Source: an uncultured bacterium (GTDB lineage: Bacteria > Bacteroidota > Bacteroidia > Bacteroidales > Bacteroidaceae). Taken from it: DNA of 64,000 nt. Location of the stretch: contig CAJMPR010000004.1 in assembly GCA_905215345.1 (NCBI GenBank), positions 186,001 to 250,000 on the forward strand, given 5' to 3'. The position numbers and the translations under genes were made by a program. The notes beneath the pieces are model-generated. The model did not search any database. It saw only the letters and a program-made list of their open reading frames with translations, and had not been told where the DNA came from. Shown here piece after piece: positions 44,100 through 53,086 of this stretch (the first letter of the stretch is position 1; each line of letters begins with the position of its first letter).

Positions 44100-47000
44100 T
44101 TATTTTAGCTTTTCCAGTCTCTCTTTAATCATCCCTTCAATATCGTCATCGGCATGATAGTTCTGCTGCAGACTCAGGAGATATTGGCGTGCGTCCAGTT
44201 TCTTGTTCAGGGCAACATACACATCTGACAAAAGTACGAAACTGCGTGCCAACCAATAAGCATGTGGCGTACTTTGGTCGATGAAGTTGAGAACCTCTTT
44301 TTCTGCGGCGGTATAATCGCCTGCATTGTACAATTGCTGGGCCAACAGGTATTTGGCTTCTGCTCCTTGCGAAGTACGGGTATCTTTCGCCAGAATCTTG
44401 AGGTCATCCATCGCTTTTTTGACGGCTTTCTGATTCAGATAAGCCTTGGCACGATAATACAAAGCTTCATTCTGTAGCTCCGGAGTTAACTTCGTCTCAG
44501 CTAATAAGGCGGTTGCCGCATGTATCACTTCTACATCGTCTTTTGACAATGCAGCACAACGTAATACACCGGTAGCTCCCAACTGACGTCGTTCGGCAGT
44601 CGTAGCCCGGGCTTGTAACAGTTTATAGTCCGCAAGTGCCTGTTCATACTGCTTACGATTGAACAAGATTTCTCCACGCATTAACAAGGCTTCCTCGGAA
44701 TAAGGGTTATCAAGATATTCCAGTAACTTGCCCGCATGTTCCAATACAGCCTCTTCGTCCTTCTGTTCTTTTCCGATGAGGCAGAGGTAGTAATGGGCAT
44801 TCAGGCTGAATGCACCGCTCGGATAGCTCTGCAAATAACGTATAAAACTTGTTTTCGCAGGTACGCTTTCTCCCTTCATGTACACCTTTTCAGCGGCGAT
44901 ATAGGTTAAAGAGTCCTGTTCGCTCGGGGCAAACCGAATTTCACCCGGCATTTGTGCAGCAAGGGCGGCAAACTCGTCTACGCGGTTGGCGTCAACATAG
45001 ATAGATTTCAAATCGCGCATGGCAAGACGAGCTTCTTCGCTACCCGGATACTTGGTAATGACCTGTTTATAAGCCTCTATCGCCCGGTTGTAGTCATCAT
45101 TCTGGTAGTATAACAGTCCGATTTCTGCAGCAGCTTTTCGGCTAACGGGACTTTCAGGGTACTTGTTCAGTAGCTCCCGGAAGGTAGCAATTGCCTGGCT
45201 GCTGTTATTGCTTTGTACGTAGGAACGTCCTTTCTCATAAAGGACATTAACTGCATAAGGTGAATTGGGATATTTGGTTGCCAATTGGTTTAATAGGGTG
45301 ATTTTTCCATTATAATCTTTTTGTAAACCGGCTACCAATGCCAACTGGTAATAGGAGTAGTCACCTGCCGGAGTTCCCAAACCTTCTGCTTTGGCATAAT
45401 ATTGTTTGGCTTCATCGAAACGGCGGACATGCAGATAGCAATCACCGATACGATTGTAAGCATCGGCAATTGCCGTTGCATTTTCTCCTTTTTGCAGTTG
45501 GATAAATTTCAGGAAACGATCCTGAGCTACTGTATAGTCTTTCTTATGGAAAGCGATGTACGCCAGATTGTAATATGCCAAAGCAACCGTTTCCGTATCT
45601 CTTTGCGGAGTGAGAGACAGATAATCGTTAAAGTTACGTGCCGCTTCCTGCATCCGGTTCAGGCGATAATAAGACTCACCGCGCCAATAAAAGGCATCTG
45701 CTTTCGTCTGCAAATTATATTGCCCTAATGCGATACTTTGGTTGAAGAAGTCGATAGCTTGTTCAAACCGTGTATTTGTAAATGACTGCGTACCCAGTTG
45801 GAACAAAATCTTCTGTTTCGCCTCTAAAATAGCTCTGCCGGGACGGGCTATACGATTGATTGATTTCAGTGCGGCATCGTAACTACGGGTATTCATATAA
45901 ACTTCTACCAGATAATTACTGACTTTATCGGCATACGCTGAATTGGGAAATTCGTTTAGGAAGTTTTCGAAGACGGTCACTGATTCACCGAATGCCGAAT
46001 AAGACGTTTCGTGAATACATAGTGCGTAGTTATAAGCCGCTTGTTCTTTCACTTTCATATCTGCGTTAGAAGCAGCCGCTTGTTCAAATGCCATACGTGC
46101 TTTGTTCTTGTCTGCCAGTTGCAGGTAAGCCAATCCCATATGTAAATAAGCGTTTTGTGTAAGAGCATCCGGACTCGTGGTCACTTCCCCCAGAATTACA
46201 GGTACTTGTGAGTAAACACCGGTATGATAGCAAGACATTCCTAACATATAAAGAGCGTCCCTCCGGTGAGTGGATTCCACATTGTTTTTCAGATACTTTT
46301 CAAAAGCCTTGATAGCTTCATGATACTTGCCGAAATGGTAATCGGCTGTACCTTGTATGCGGTACATCTCACCGGTATAAGTATTGCCGGAATAGGCGGA
46401 AAGATAATTCTGTGCTACTATCTCTGCTTTATCATAATTCTTTTTTATCAGGTAGATTTCTGCGATATAGTAGGGAACCAAGACTTTATACTTGGCATTG
46501 TCCTGCAAACTCAGGAAACCGCTGAGGGCATTGTCGTAACGTTGCTGCGTATAACGGATATATGAAAGATAATAAGTACAATCCGAAGCATACTTCCGGC
46601 TCGTGCTGCGTAATGTTTCAAACCAGATAGCAGCGTCTTTTACATTTCCGGTTTTTAGGTAACAGATAGCCAAGCGATAGGTCATGTCATCCCGTTCCTC
46701 ATTACCTAAAAGGTCAAAACGGGCAGAATTGAACATTGCCAATGCATCGTCATAATTTCCCTCAAAGAAATAGGCGGAGGCAATAAGAGCATAAATACGG
46801 TTGGCATGAGGCGTATCGGGATATTCCTCCAGATAGTTCCGGAGAAGGTTTATGCTTTGGGGACTCCTAAGCTCATATTCTGCGCATATCAGCATATATT
46901 CCGCTTCTTCTCTTTTTCCAGTTTCCGGCAACGGGTTTCCTTCAGCATTTGTATACTTTACAAAGGTTTTTAAGGGAGATATAGCGGCAGCATAAGCTTT

Positions 47001-47132
47001 CTGCTGGAATAAGTTTTGCCCTTCCTGGAAAAGTTGTTGCGGTGAATTTATTTTTTCACTCGTTTGCGCTGTGGCTATCAAAGGTGCACAACAAAGTATG
47101 GTGCACAATATTCGGGAGATTTTATGTTTCAT
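44100..47132 (-). CDS. Large secreted TPR protein
   Basis: A 1010-residue protein with a signal peptide (ending LIATAQ) and TPR-like repeats over nearly all its length, for example QKAYAAAISPLKTFVKY, GNYDDALAMFNSARF, FGKYHEAIKAFEKYLKNN and YNRAIEAYKQVITKYPGSEEA. The repeats resemble CpoB/YbgF-type periplasmic scaffolds. No catalytic domain is seen. A -7 box TATTTTTG (47165-47158, minus) precedes it. It is the first gene of a pair with the plug-less barrel, so a scaffold role for that barrel is plausible. Confidence 0.8.
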   Translation of the reverse strand: MKHKISRILCTILCCAPLIATAQTSEKINSPQQLFQEGQNLFQQKAYAAAISPLKTFVKYTNAEGNPLPETGKREEAEYMLICAEYELRSPQSINLLRNYLEEYPDTPHANRIYALIASAYFFEGNYDDALAMFNSARFDLLGNEERDDMTYRLAICYLKTGNVKDAAIWFETLRSTSRKYASDCTYYLSYIRYTQQRYDNALSGFLSLQDNAKYKVLVPYYIAEIYLIKKNYDKAEIVAQNYLSAYSGNTYTGEMYRIQGTADYHFGKYHEAIKAFEKYLKNNVESTHRRDALYMLGMSCYHTGVYSQVPVILGEVTTSPDALTQNAYLHMGLAYLQLADKNKARMAFEQAAASNADMKVKEQAAYNYALCIHETSYSAFGESVTVFENFLNEFPNSAYADKVSNYLVEVYMNTRSYDAALKSINRIARPGRAILEAKQKILFQLGTQSFTNTRFEQAIDFFNQSIALGQYNLQTKADAFYWRGESYYRLNRMQEAARNFNDYLSLTPQRDTETVALAYYNLAYIAFHKKDYTVAQDRFLKFIQLQKGENATAIADAYNRIGDCYLHVRRFDEAKQYYAKAEGLGTPAGDYSYYQLALVAGLQKDYNGKITLLNQLATKYPNSPYAVNVLYEKGRSYVQSNNSSQAIATFRELLNKYPESPVSRKAAAEIGLLYYQNDDYNRAIEAYKQVITKYPGSEEARLAMRDLKSIYVDANRVDEFAALAAQMPGEIRFAPSEQDSLTYIAAEKVYMKGESVPAKTSFIRYLQSYPSGAFSLNAHYYLCLIGKEQKDEEAVLEHAGKLLEYLDNPYSEEALLMRGEILFNRKQYEQALADYKLLQARATTAERRQLGATGVLRCAALSKDDVEVIHAATALLAETKLTPELQNEALYYRAKAYLNQKAVKKAMDDLKILAKDTRTSQGAEAKYLLAQQLYNAGDYTAAEKEVLNFIDQSTPHAYWLARSFVLLSDVYVALNKKLDARQYLLSLQQNYHADDDIEGMIKERLEKLK

Positions 47133-47204
47133 CTTTGATATAGAATAGATACTTTGACAAAAATACGGGTTTTAGGTTGAAAATGTTGCACTTATTTGGC
47201 TTTT

Positions 47205-47729
47205 TTAGGATATAGCCGATAAGAACCTTTGCAGTCCTTTACGGATTGAATCCAGTCCGAAATCTTCCAGATGTACATCTTTCAGAGGTAGAAAGAAGAC
47301 ATCCTCCGCATCATCCATAGCCTTAAAACGAGAAGTGTCCGCCACGGTGCATCGGAAAAACATATCTAAAGTGTGCACGGGAAATCCGGAATAGATATAA
47401 ATATTCGGAACTGAAAATAGATATTCAGTTTTGGTTACTGCCATACCTGTTTCTTCTTTTACTTCACGAGATACTCCCTCTTCTCCGGTCTCTGCCATGT
47501 CGATAAATCCTCCCGGTAAATCCAATGTCCCCTTTGCAGGATCTTTAGCCCGCCGGCATACTAATAATTCATTCCGTTCATTCAGAATCAAGGCTACGGT
47601 TGCGGAGGACGGATTGAAATAATAGATAAAGCCGCATTCCTTGCATTTCTTGGACTTTTCATTGTGGATTTCAAAGTGTTCCGAACCACACTTCGGACAA
47701 TATTTGAATTGGGAAAGGGGATGTTCCAT
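47205..47729 (-). CDS. NUDIX hydrolase with N-terminal zinc ribbon
   Basis: A 174-residue protein. The zinc ribbon has CPKCGSEHF and CKECGFIYYFNP. The Nudix box GGFIDMAETGEEGVSREVKEETG is complete with its REVKEE core. The layout of ribbon followed by Nudix resembles the C-terminal part of NudC-type NADH pyrophosphatases, but the N-terminal NudC domain is missing. Substrate is open: nucleoside diphosphate derivative. Confidence 0.88.
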   Translation of the reverse strand: MEHPLSQFKYCPKCGSEHFEIHNEKSKKCKECGFIYYFNPSSATVALILNERNELLVCRRAKDPAKGTLDLPGGFIDMAETGEEGVSREVKEETGMAVTKTEYLFSVPNIYIYSGFPVHTLDMFFRCTVADTSRFKAMDDAEDVFFLPLKDVHLEDFGLDSIRKGLQRFLSAIS

Positions 47730-47788
47730 AATTATGATATTTTAGTTGCTACAGATGACAAAGATAACAAATAAATTTTTGAAAGAAA

Positions 47789-47835
47789 TAACCCGAAGGC
47801 CACCCTGCTAATTAAAGTGGGTGACTATCGGGTTA
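47789..47835 (-). terminator. Terminator after the HU-like gene
   Basis: TAACCCGA (47789-47796) with TCGGGTTA (47828-47835) and an inner CACCC/GGGTG stem. Confidence 0.65.
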
Positions 47836-47899
47836 ATAGTAAGTAATATTTTTTTTGAAATCTATAATTTCTATTGATCACTATCTGTTTAGGGTTATT

Positions 47900-48379
47900 T
47901 TATCCTAACGGGTTCTCTTCCTGTCCTTCGCCGGAACCGCCACTATTGCCGCCATTTCCACCATTTTCGCTGCCGGACGGTATTTCCTCACCGTTAGTTG
48001 AGATACGTGTGATACCGGATGTCTTAATCATATCTTTTAATCGCTTTCCCGGAGTAAGGATAATCTTTTGCCGGTAGATACTGTCGGCGGTTACGCTTTT
48101 CGCTTCATCCTGACATTTACAATTCAGTCCTGGACGAATGGTGCCGAAATCTCCTAACTTTACGGTTGCACCTATACTGACGTAGGTGGAGAGGGCATCA
48201 ATTAACCCATCCATAACCAATTTTACAACGCCACGTGGTGCCATACCTTCTTTGGTAACCTGATCGCATAACTTGTCATAGCTGATTTCTCCGATAGAGA
48301 ATGAGGATGCCACATACTTTTCAGACTTGGTTTCATCGAAACCGAAAACTCTCTTTTTAATTACATAACGAAATGCCAT
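47900..48379 (-). CDS. HU-related DNA-binding protein with Gly-rich tail
   Basis: A 159-residue protein. Residues 1 to about 125 form the Bacteroidetes HU-like domain (SFSIGEISYDKLCDQVTKEG, VKLGDFGTIRPGL, IILTPGKRLKDMIK). The last 30 residues are a low-complexity tail (SGSENGGNGGNSGGSGEGQEE). It probably binds DNA as a nucleoid protein, but such genes are often near mobile or surface-polysaccharide loci. Own terminator downstream. Confidence 0.85.
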   Translation of the reverse strand: MAFRYVIKKRVFGFDETKSEKYVASSFSIGEISYDKLCDQVTKEGMAPRGVVKLVMDGLIDALSTYVSIGATVKLGDFGTIRPGLNCKCQDEAKSVTADSIYRQKIILTPGKRLKDMIKTSGITRISTNGEEIPSGSENGGNGGNSGGSGEGQEENPLG

Positions 48380-48625
48380 AATCTTTTTTGTTTTTAATAA
48401 GTTATTACTTTAAATCTTTTTTTCTTGTGATCACGATGCGAAGTTACAACACCTCAAAATGGACTGGTGCTTTAATGGTGCTTTGCGATGCTTTCTGATG
48501 CGTAAAAATGCTTATTAATGTTTTCTGAAGTTATAGACTGTCAGTTGATTATAACTTTTTTTTCAAAAAAGATGCAGGGATTGTGTTTTTCTCCCTATTT
48601 TTGGTGAAAAGATAAAGTATTACCT

Positions 48626-49117
48626 ATGGAAAATTTTGCTGCCATAGATTTTGAAACAGCCAATGAGCAGCGTACCAGTGTATGCAGTGTGGGGGTAGTG
48701 ATTGTGCGGGATGAGGAGATTGTAGATAACTATTATAGTCTTATCCGTCCTGAACCGGAATATTATACTTATTGGAACACTCGCGTACATGGTCTGACTT
48801 TGGCAGATACAGCCAGCTCACCTATTTTCCCTACGGTGTGGCAGGAGATTGTTCCCCGCATTGAAGGACTGACGCTTGTTGCTCATAACAAGGCTTTTGA
48901 TGAAAGTTGTCTGAAAGCCGTATTCCGGACTTATAGTATGGATTATCCCGATTATGACTTCTGTTGTACTTTAAAGGCGTCGCGTCGTGCCATTAAGGGA
49001 CTTCCTAATTATCAACTGCATACGGTAGCCGCATGGTGTGGCTACCAATTGGAACACCATCACCATGCGCTGGCCGATGCAGAAGCATGTGCATGGATAG
49101 CCAGAGAAATTATATAA
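48626..49117 (+). CDS. DnaQ-like 3'-5' exonuclease
   Basis: A 163-residue DEDDh exonuclease: FAAIDFETAN (first Asp, Glu), LVAHNKAFDESCL (second Asp) and HHHHALADAEACAWI (His and last Asp). It lacks polymerase or BRCT parts, so it is a stand-alone proofreading or RNA/DNA trimming enzyme. Monocistronic. Confidence 0.9.
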   Translation: MENFAAIDFETANEQRTSVCSVGVVIVRDEEIVDNYYSLIRPEPEYYTYWNTRVHGLTLADTASSPIFPTVWQEIVPRIEGLTLVAHNKAFDESCLKAVFRTYSMDYPDYDFCCTLKASRRAIKGLPNYQLHTVAAWCGYQLEHHHHALADAEACAWIAREII

Positions 49118-49123
49118 AGGCAA

Positions 49124-50389
49124 TTAAAGAATTGTTTGCGAGTAACCGGCAAGATTCCAATGCACAGGAATCTCGGAGTCGGGACGATAAATGCCGAATT
49201 TGAAATAATGCCCTTCCTCATTATTATGACCGATATGTACAGGTCTTGTTGGTTCTACGATTTGTTTTGTCACCACTTGCCCTCCATCATCAGTATAGCT
49301 CATCACAACATTCAGGCTTCCCGGTTCTTCTATCTCCGTTTCACCGGAAAATTTACTCCATTTGATTTCAAAATCAAACGTTACCCAACGTCCTTTGGGA
49401 AAATCTTTCAAAGGCGTTTTCCAAGCGAGGAGATGTTTCTTATAACCTTTGTCCGATGTCTGCTCCTGCATAATCTCATTTTTCACAGGATTGACTTGAT
49501 GGTCACGCTCGGTCAGGTCCGTTATCCATTTACGGTCAGACATACATTTAATATAAACCCAACCGCCGTGAACGCCACAACTTAATGGCGGGAAACCTCC
49601 TCCGTCAATCAGATACCCGTTCTTCTGGCCTTTCTCATAGACAGGCTTCCCATTCTTGTCATTCCGCACAAATACCTTTTCATAACCTATATTGTCTTCG
49701 AAAATCGAACGTTGAATCAAATCCAAATACTCATCTTCGGACATTTTATAAGTCCTTCCGCTCGGGTCTTTTACCAAAGTTCGATCGGGCATACCATGTA
49801 TCTGTGCAAAAATACACTTTGTTTCGCTGTCTATATCTTCGGGCATGTAGAAAGAGAAAACATGTTTGCTGGTAGCACCTTGCGGAATAATACCCTTACC
49901 GAAATGATATACGTACTTAAGCTGTTGTGCTATGTTCAAGGTTTCTGCTGTTTTATCTGCAAAATCCTGTGGGGTAGCATAACAATAAGACAATTCTGTC
50001 CGCCCTTTTTCTGCATCCTGATAACCCCCTATGGTATTGTCTTCCGGTCCTTTCAACTCAAAGCGATAGGAAGGTTGCCCATTATAGAGTACCGCAGGAT
50101 CATACTGCAAGGCATGTTCTTTCTTCGAACCAATAGCTACCCATTCACCGCCCACAATCTTGTCAGCTGTGGCAAGTTCCGTCTGAATATTAACACGTGT
50201 TATAATGGGCCCGGTAGGATCCTTTTCAGGCTCTTTACCGGGTTCATCAGGTGTTTCCGTCTCTCCCGGTGAATCAGGAGTTTCAGTATTATCGGGAGGC
50301 GGTGGCAACTCGTTTACCGGTTCACTTGTAGAGCAACTTACCAAAATGATTCCGCTCAATAACAGACCGGACAATAAATTAATTTTCAT
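49124..50389 (-). CDS. Heparin lyase I (PL13) lipoprotein
   Basis: A 421-residue lyase cleaving heparin by beta-elimination. The family core is clear: GEWVAIGSKKEHAL, PSYRFELKGPEDNTIGGY, the HGMPDRTL segment with candidate catalytic His198, GGFPPLSCGVHGGWVYIK, SDRKWITD and HYFKFGIYR with the likely catalytic Tyr. The N terminus has a lipobox (ILVSC, Cys19) and a Pro/Glu-rich stalk (residues 25-60), so the enzyme is probably tethered and held away from the membrane. It follows the heparinase II gene by 9 bases, forming an operon. Confidence 0.9.
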   Translation of the reverse strand: MKINLLSGLLLSGIILVSCSTSEPVNELPPPPDNTETPDSPGETETPDEPGKEPEKDPTGPIITRVNIQTELATADKIVGGEWVAIGSKKEHALQYDPAVLYNGQPSYRFELKGPEDNTIGGYQDAEKGRTELSYCYATPQDFADKTAETLNIAQQLKYVYHFGKGIIPQGATSKHVFSFYMPEDIDSETKCIFAQIHGMPDRTLVKDPSGRTYKMSEDEYLDLIQRSIFEDNIGYEKVFVRNDKNGKPVYEKGQKNGYLIDGGGFPPLSCGVHGGWVYIKCMSDRKWITDLTERDHQVNPVKNEIMQEQTSDKGYKKHLLAWKTPLKDFPKGRWVTFDFEIKWSKFSGETEIEEPGSLNVVMSYTDDGGQVVTKQIVEPTRPVHIGHNNEEGHYFKFGIYRPDSEIPVHWNLAGYSQTIL

Positions 50390-50398
50390 ACTATCTGT

Positions 50399-52714
50399 TT
50401 ATCGAAGAAACTCATAATGTCCGGCAGTTCCTTCAAAAGAAAGAACACCGCTGTCCGAGCATACTTCCATTGCCGGGATATATACTTTTCCGTCTTTTTT
50501 GATTTGCCATGTTCCCGGAATCAAGTCGGTAATAACATATTTCATTGTTTTGTCCCCGGTTGTTTTCACGTCAAATCTGTTGGATAAAGGTTGGCTGTTT
50601 TTGCTGAATGTCACAATGCGGTCGGCTATCTGTACACCGACTACTTTGTCCGTATCAATACGCTTCACTTCGTTCATCTGCTTGCAAGAGTTATCGGCTA
50701 CCTGCATCACATTCAGGAAGTAATTTTCCGTAGCGGCAGTTTTGGGAGATACCTCTATGCGCCACGCTCCTTTTTCATTGGCGTCATCAGGACGGTTGGG
50801 CGATGCCTCGTTGGGGTAGTTGGTTCCGAATACCCAGAACTCTTTTCCCTTTCCGCCTACCTTCTCTATTTGGGCATCACTGATTTCGGGTAGTAATACA
50901 TGGTTTTGTAGCATACCCGTATCTCCGTTCTTGGTACGTTTGATGGTGAAGCGATTATTTTCTATTACCGGCTCCTCAATGCTGTGCAGCAACCAGAATT
51001 TCTTAAACTGCGGGTCGGAAGAAACCACCTTGTCAAATACGATTAATGCGGCAGGTACTTCGGCAGAGTGCAGATTGAGGAAAACGAAAGAACGTTTTGC
51101 CTCTTTTACCTTGTCTGTATAAGCTTGCGTAATATCACCTTTCAAATAAGAATAATCCGGCTTATTAAGGTCCGGTCCGAAACCGTGCGCCAATGCTTTA
51201 CCGGTGGTATAATCCTTACTTAGCAGCTTTTCAAAAGAACGGCATGTTTCCCAGCGGTCACCCGGCATACGTTGTCCGCCATCGTTATCTGCAAACTCGG
51301 TCTTGTCTCCGCCACCGTAATTCCAGCAGGCAAATTTCTCGTCAGGGTTGTAAACCAATAAAGAGTTGTGTGCAATGGTACGTTTGAAGAAGTTCTTGTT
51401 GTGTGGGCTATTATATCCGCCTGAACTTCCCTGGTAAGCTCCTGCATCGATAGCTAAGGGCCCCTTATAATACAGTTGGAAAGAGCCTCCGTCCAGATGC
51501 TGATGATTGCCGACAAACTGCTCGTTTATTTTCATTTCGGCAATCACGCTGTTTTGATCCCAAGCGGTGCGCGCTATCATCCAGCCGAAAGGAGTGCCCG
51601 AATAGCGTGTCAAAGGTAAGTCATCGGGAGCTTTGGCTTTCAAATCCAGGTCTCTCCATAGAATGTCGAAGATGAGGCAATGAGCTTCCAGTTTAGGCTT
51701 ACGCTCGTACTCATAAGCCAGGTAGTTATCTTTATAATAACTGGAGGCGAGCATGGCCGGTAATGAATAAGAAGGCATGCTTTTACGGATAGGATTTGTG
51801 TCGCCCGCCGGCATTACTTGGCCGTCCGGACGGCGGCGGTACAAGAAGTCATAAGGAACGAATTGCTGTGAAGAATCATAGATAGCGCCTGCTCCCATAC
51901 GGTCTAATATCCACAAAGAGAAAAGGTCATTGCTGAAACGTACATTTACATAACTCGTTCCTTGATGATAATTATGTCCGGCATAGATATAGTTTCTTAC
52001 AGGAAGATAATCTTTAAACATCATCTTGATAACGTAGTTGTACATATCGGGATATTCGTCATAAATAGCGATACCTGCCGATAGCATATCTCTCAATACC
52101 ATCCATTCCGATGAGTGTCCGGCAATCGGCTCGTTGTTGCGTGGAGGATAACCACACTCCATTGTTTTGGCAATCCGTACGAATGACTCAATGTAGGCTT
52201 TCTTTTCAGAATCTTTCATCTGGTCGTAACACCAGTCATAGACCATGGCGCCACACATCAGCATCACTCCACTGGCACGTGATAAGTCTTGCTTTGTTCC
52301 GAAGTTCACGTTTTGCAGGGTATCCAGCATGGCGGTGATGGCGTTTCTTGCTTGTTTCTTGTCGCCATATACCAGATAGTCTAATGCTTGTGTTTGTACC
52401 CGGCTGGTTGCTCCACGCATTTCAAAGTAATAGCGGAAGCCTCTGTCCGTCACCTTTGCCTCTTCTTCGGCAGTACGGTCTACTCCTAATTTGCGCAAGG
52501 TCGCTATGCTCTTTTTAACCTGCGGGTTCTCCATACGCTTCTTTAATTCCGGTATATCTGCCGAGCGTACATAAAGTCTGGGATGTACCTGGGGAGGAAT
52601 AGGAACTGTAACATCATCTATCTTCTCCCAAGTAACTTCGTTTCTTTTCTGAGCATTGGCTCCCAGGCAGAAAATGAGAAGAAGATTTGTAACTAATAGG
52701 ATGCATTTTTTCAT
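50399..52714 (-). CDS. Heparinase II (PL21), heparin/heparan sulfate lyase
   Basis: A 771-residue secreted lyase (signal peptide ending GANAQ) very close in layout to Pedobacter heparinase II. An alpha-toroid domain carries GHSSEWM with His200 and Glu203, and NYHQGTSYVNVRF with Tyr255. The beta-sheet domains include NHQHLDGGSFQLYYKGPLAIDAG with His404 and His406 and NKNFFKRTIAHNSLLVY. These correspond to the known catalytic and zinc residues, all two positions earlier than in the Pedobacter enzyme. It would cut both heparin and heparan sulfate in the periplasm. No SusC/D pair or sulfatase is adjacent. Confidence 0.93.
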   Translation of the reverse strand: MKKCILLVTNLLLIFCLGANAQKRNEVTWEKIDDVTVPIPPQVHPRLYVRSADIPELKKRMENPQVKKSIATLRKLGVDRTAEEEAKVTDRGFRYYFEMRGATSRVQTQALDYLVYGDKKQARNAITAMLDTLQNVNFGTKQDLSRASGVMLMCGAMVYDWCYDQMKDSEKKAYIESFVRIAKTMECGYPPRNNEPIAGHSSEWMVLRDMLSAGIAIYDEYPDMYNYVIKMMFKDYLPVRNYIYAGHNYHQGTSYVNVRFSNDLFSLWILDRMGAGAIYDSSQQFVPYDFLYRRRPDGQVMPAGDTNPIRKSMPSYSLPAMLASSYYKDNYLAYEYERKPKLEAHCLIFDILWRDLDLKAKAPDDLPLTRYSGTPFGWMIARTAWDQNSVIAEMKINEQFVGNHQHLDGGSFQLYYKGPLAIDAGAYQGSSGGYNSPHNKNFFKRTIAHNSLLVYNPDEKFACWNYGGGDKTEFADNDGGQRMPGDRWETCRSFEKLLSKDYTTGKALAHGFGPDLNKPDYSYLKGDITQAYTDKVKEAKRSFVFLNLHSAEVPAALIVFDKVVSSDPQFKKFWLLHSIEEPVIENNRFTIKRTKNGDTGMLQNHVLLPEISDAQIEKVGGKGKEFWVFGTNYPNEASPNRPDDANEKGAWRIEVSPKTAATENYFLNVMQVADNSCKQMNEVKRIDTDKVVGVQIADRIVTFSKNSQPLSNRFDVKTTGDKTMKYVITDLIPGTWQIKKDGKVYIPAMEVCSDSGVLSFEGTAGHYEFLR

Positions 52715-52930
52715 GTTTCGTATTTTTGTTGATAAATAAAGTGGTTATTTCAGCTCGTTTTTTTACACCGGATGTGTATCTCTGAGTGTAAATGTAGGAC
52801 ATTAAGTCCTTATTTGCATAGAGATATAATGCTAAAATAACTGTGATGCTTTATTTTTCGACATATGTGATATTCGACGAAACAATATTATGGTTTTGCC
52901 GGCCTATATAAAGTTGTAAGGAGTAATATC

Positions 52931-52983
52931 GGACATAAAAAAAGGCTATCTGGGATAGATAGCCAATCTTTTTGTTAACCTTA
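52931..52983 (+). repeat. 53-bp flanking repeat, copy 1
   Basis: GGACATAAAAAAA, hairpin GGCTATCT-GGGAT-AGATAGCC (52944-52964), AATCTTTTTGTTAACCTTA. The flanks are identical to copy 2 at 55461-55513 in the same orientation, but the hairpin is the reverse complement. Confidence 0.8.
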
Positions 52984-53010
52984 TGTATCTTTAAACAGGA
53001 GCTTTATACA

Positions 53011-53059
53011 GAATTTCACGGAATTTCACGAAATAAGCAAAAGGAATTCCGTGAAATTC
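53011..53059. repeat. Word-repeat dyad after the xylanase gene
   Basis: Tandem GAATTTCACG words (53011-53030) mirrored by AATTCCGTGAAATTC (53045-53059), a perfect 15-bp inverted repeat about 28 bases after the stop codon of the GH10-CE1 gene. Confidence 0.7.
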
Positions 53060-53086
53060 CGCGCCTGAATACCCTCGGCTGTTTTC

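Larger units (their letters stand above)
52715..53086. other. Gap upstream of the heparinase operon and downstream of the xylanase
   Basis: No coding frame. It includes a TTTCGACATATGTGATATTCGA near-palindrome (about 52856-52877), copy 1 of the 53-bp hairpin repeat (52931-52983) and an AT/GC word-repeat dyad (53011-53059) that probably ends the xylanase transcript. Confidence 0.5.

Noticed and set aside
49712..50272. A 186-codon plus-strand frame antisense to heparin lyase I
   Set aside because: Antisense to a recognised PL13 gene and without any domain.
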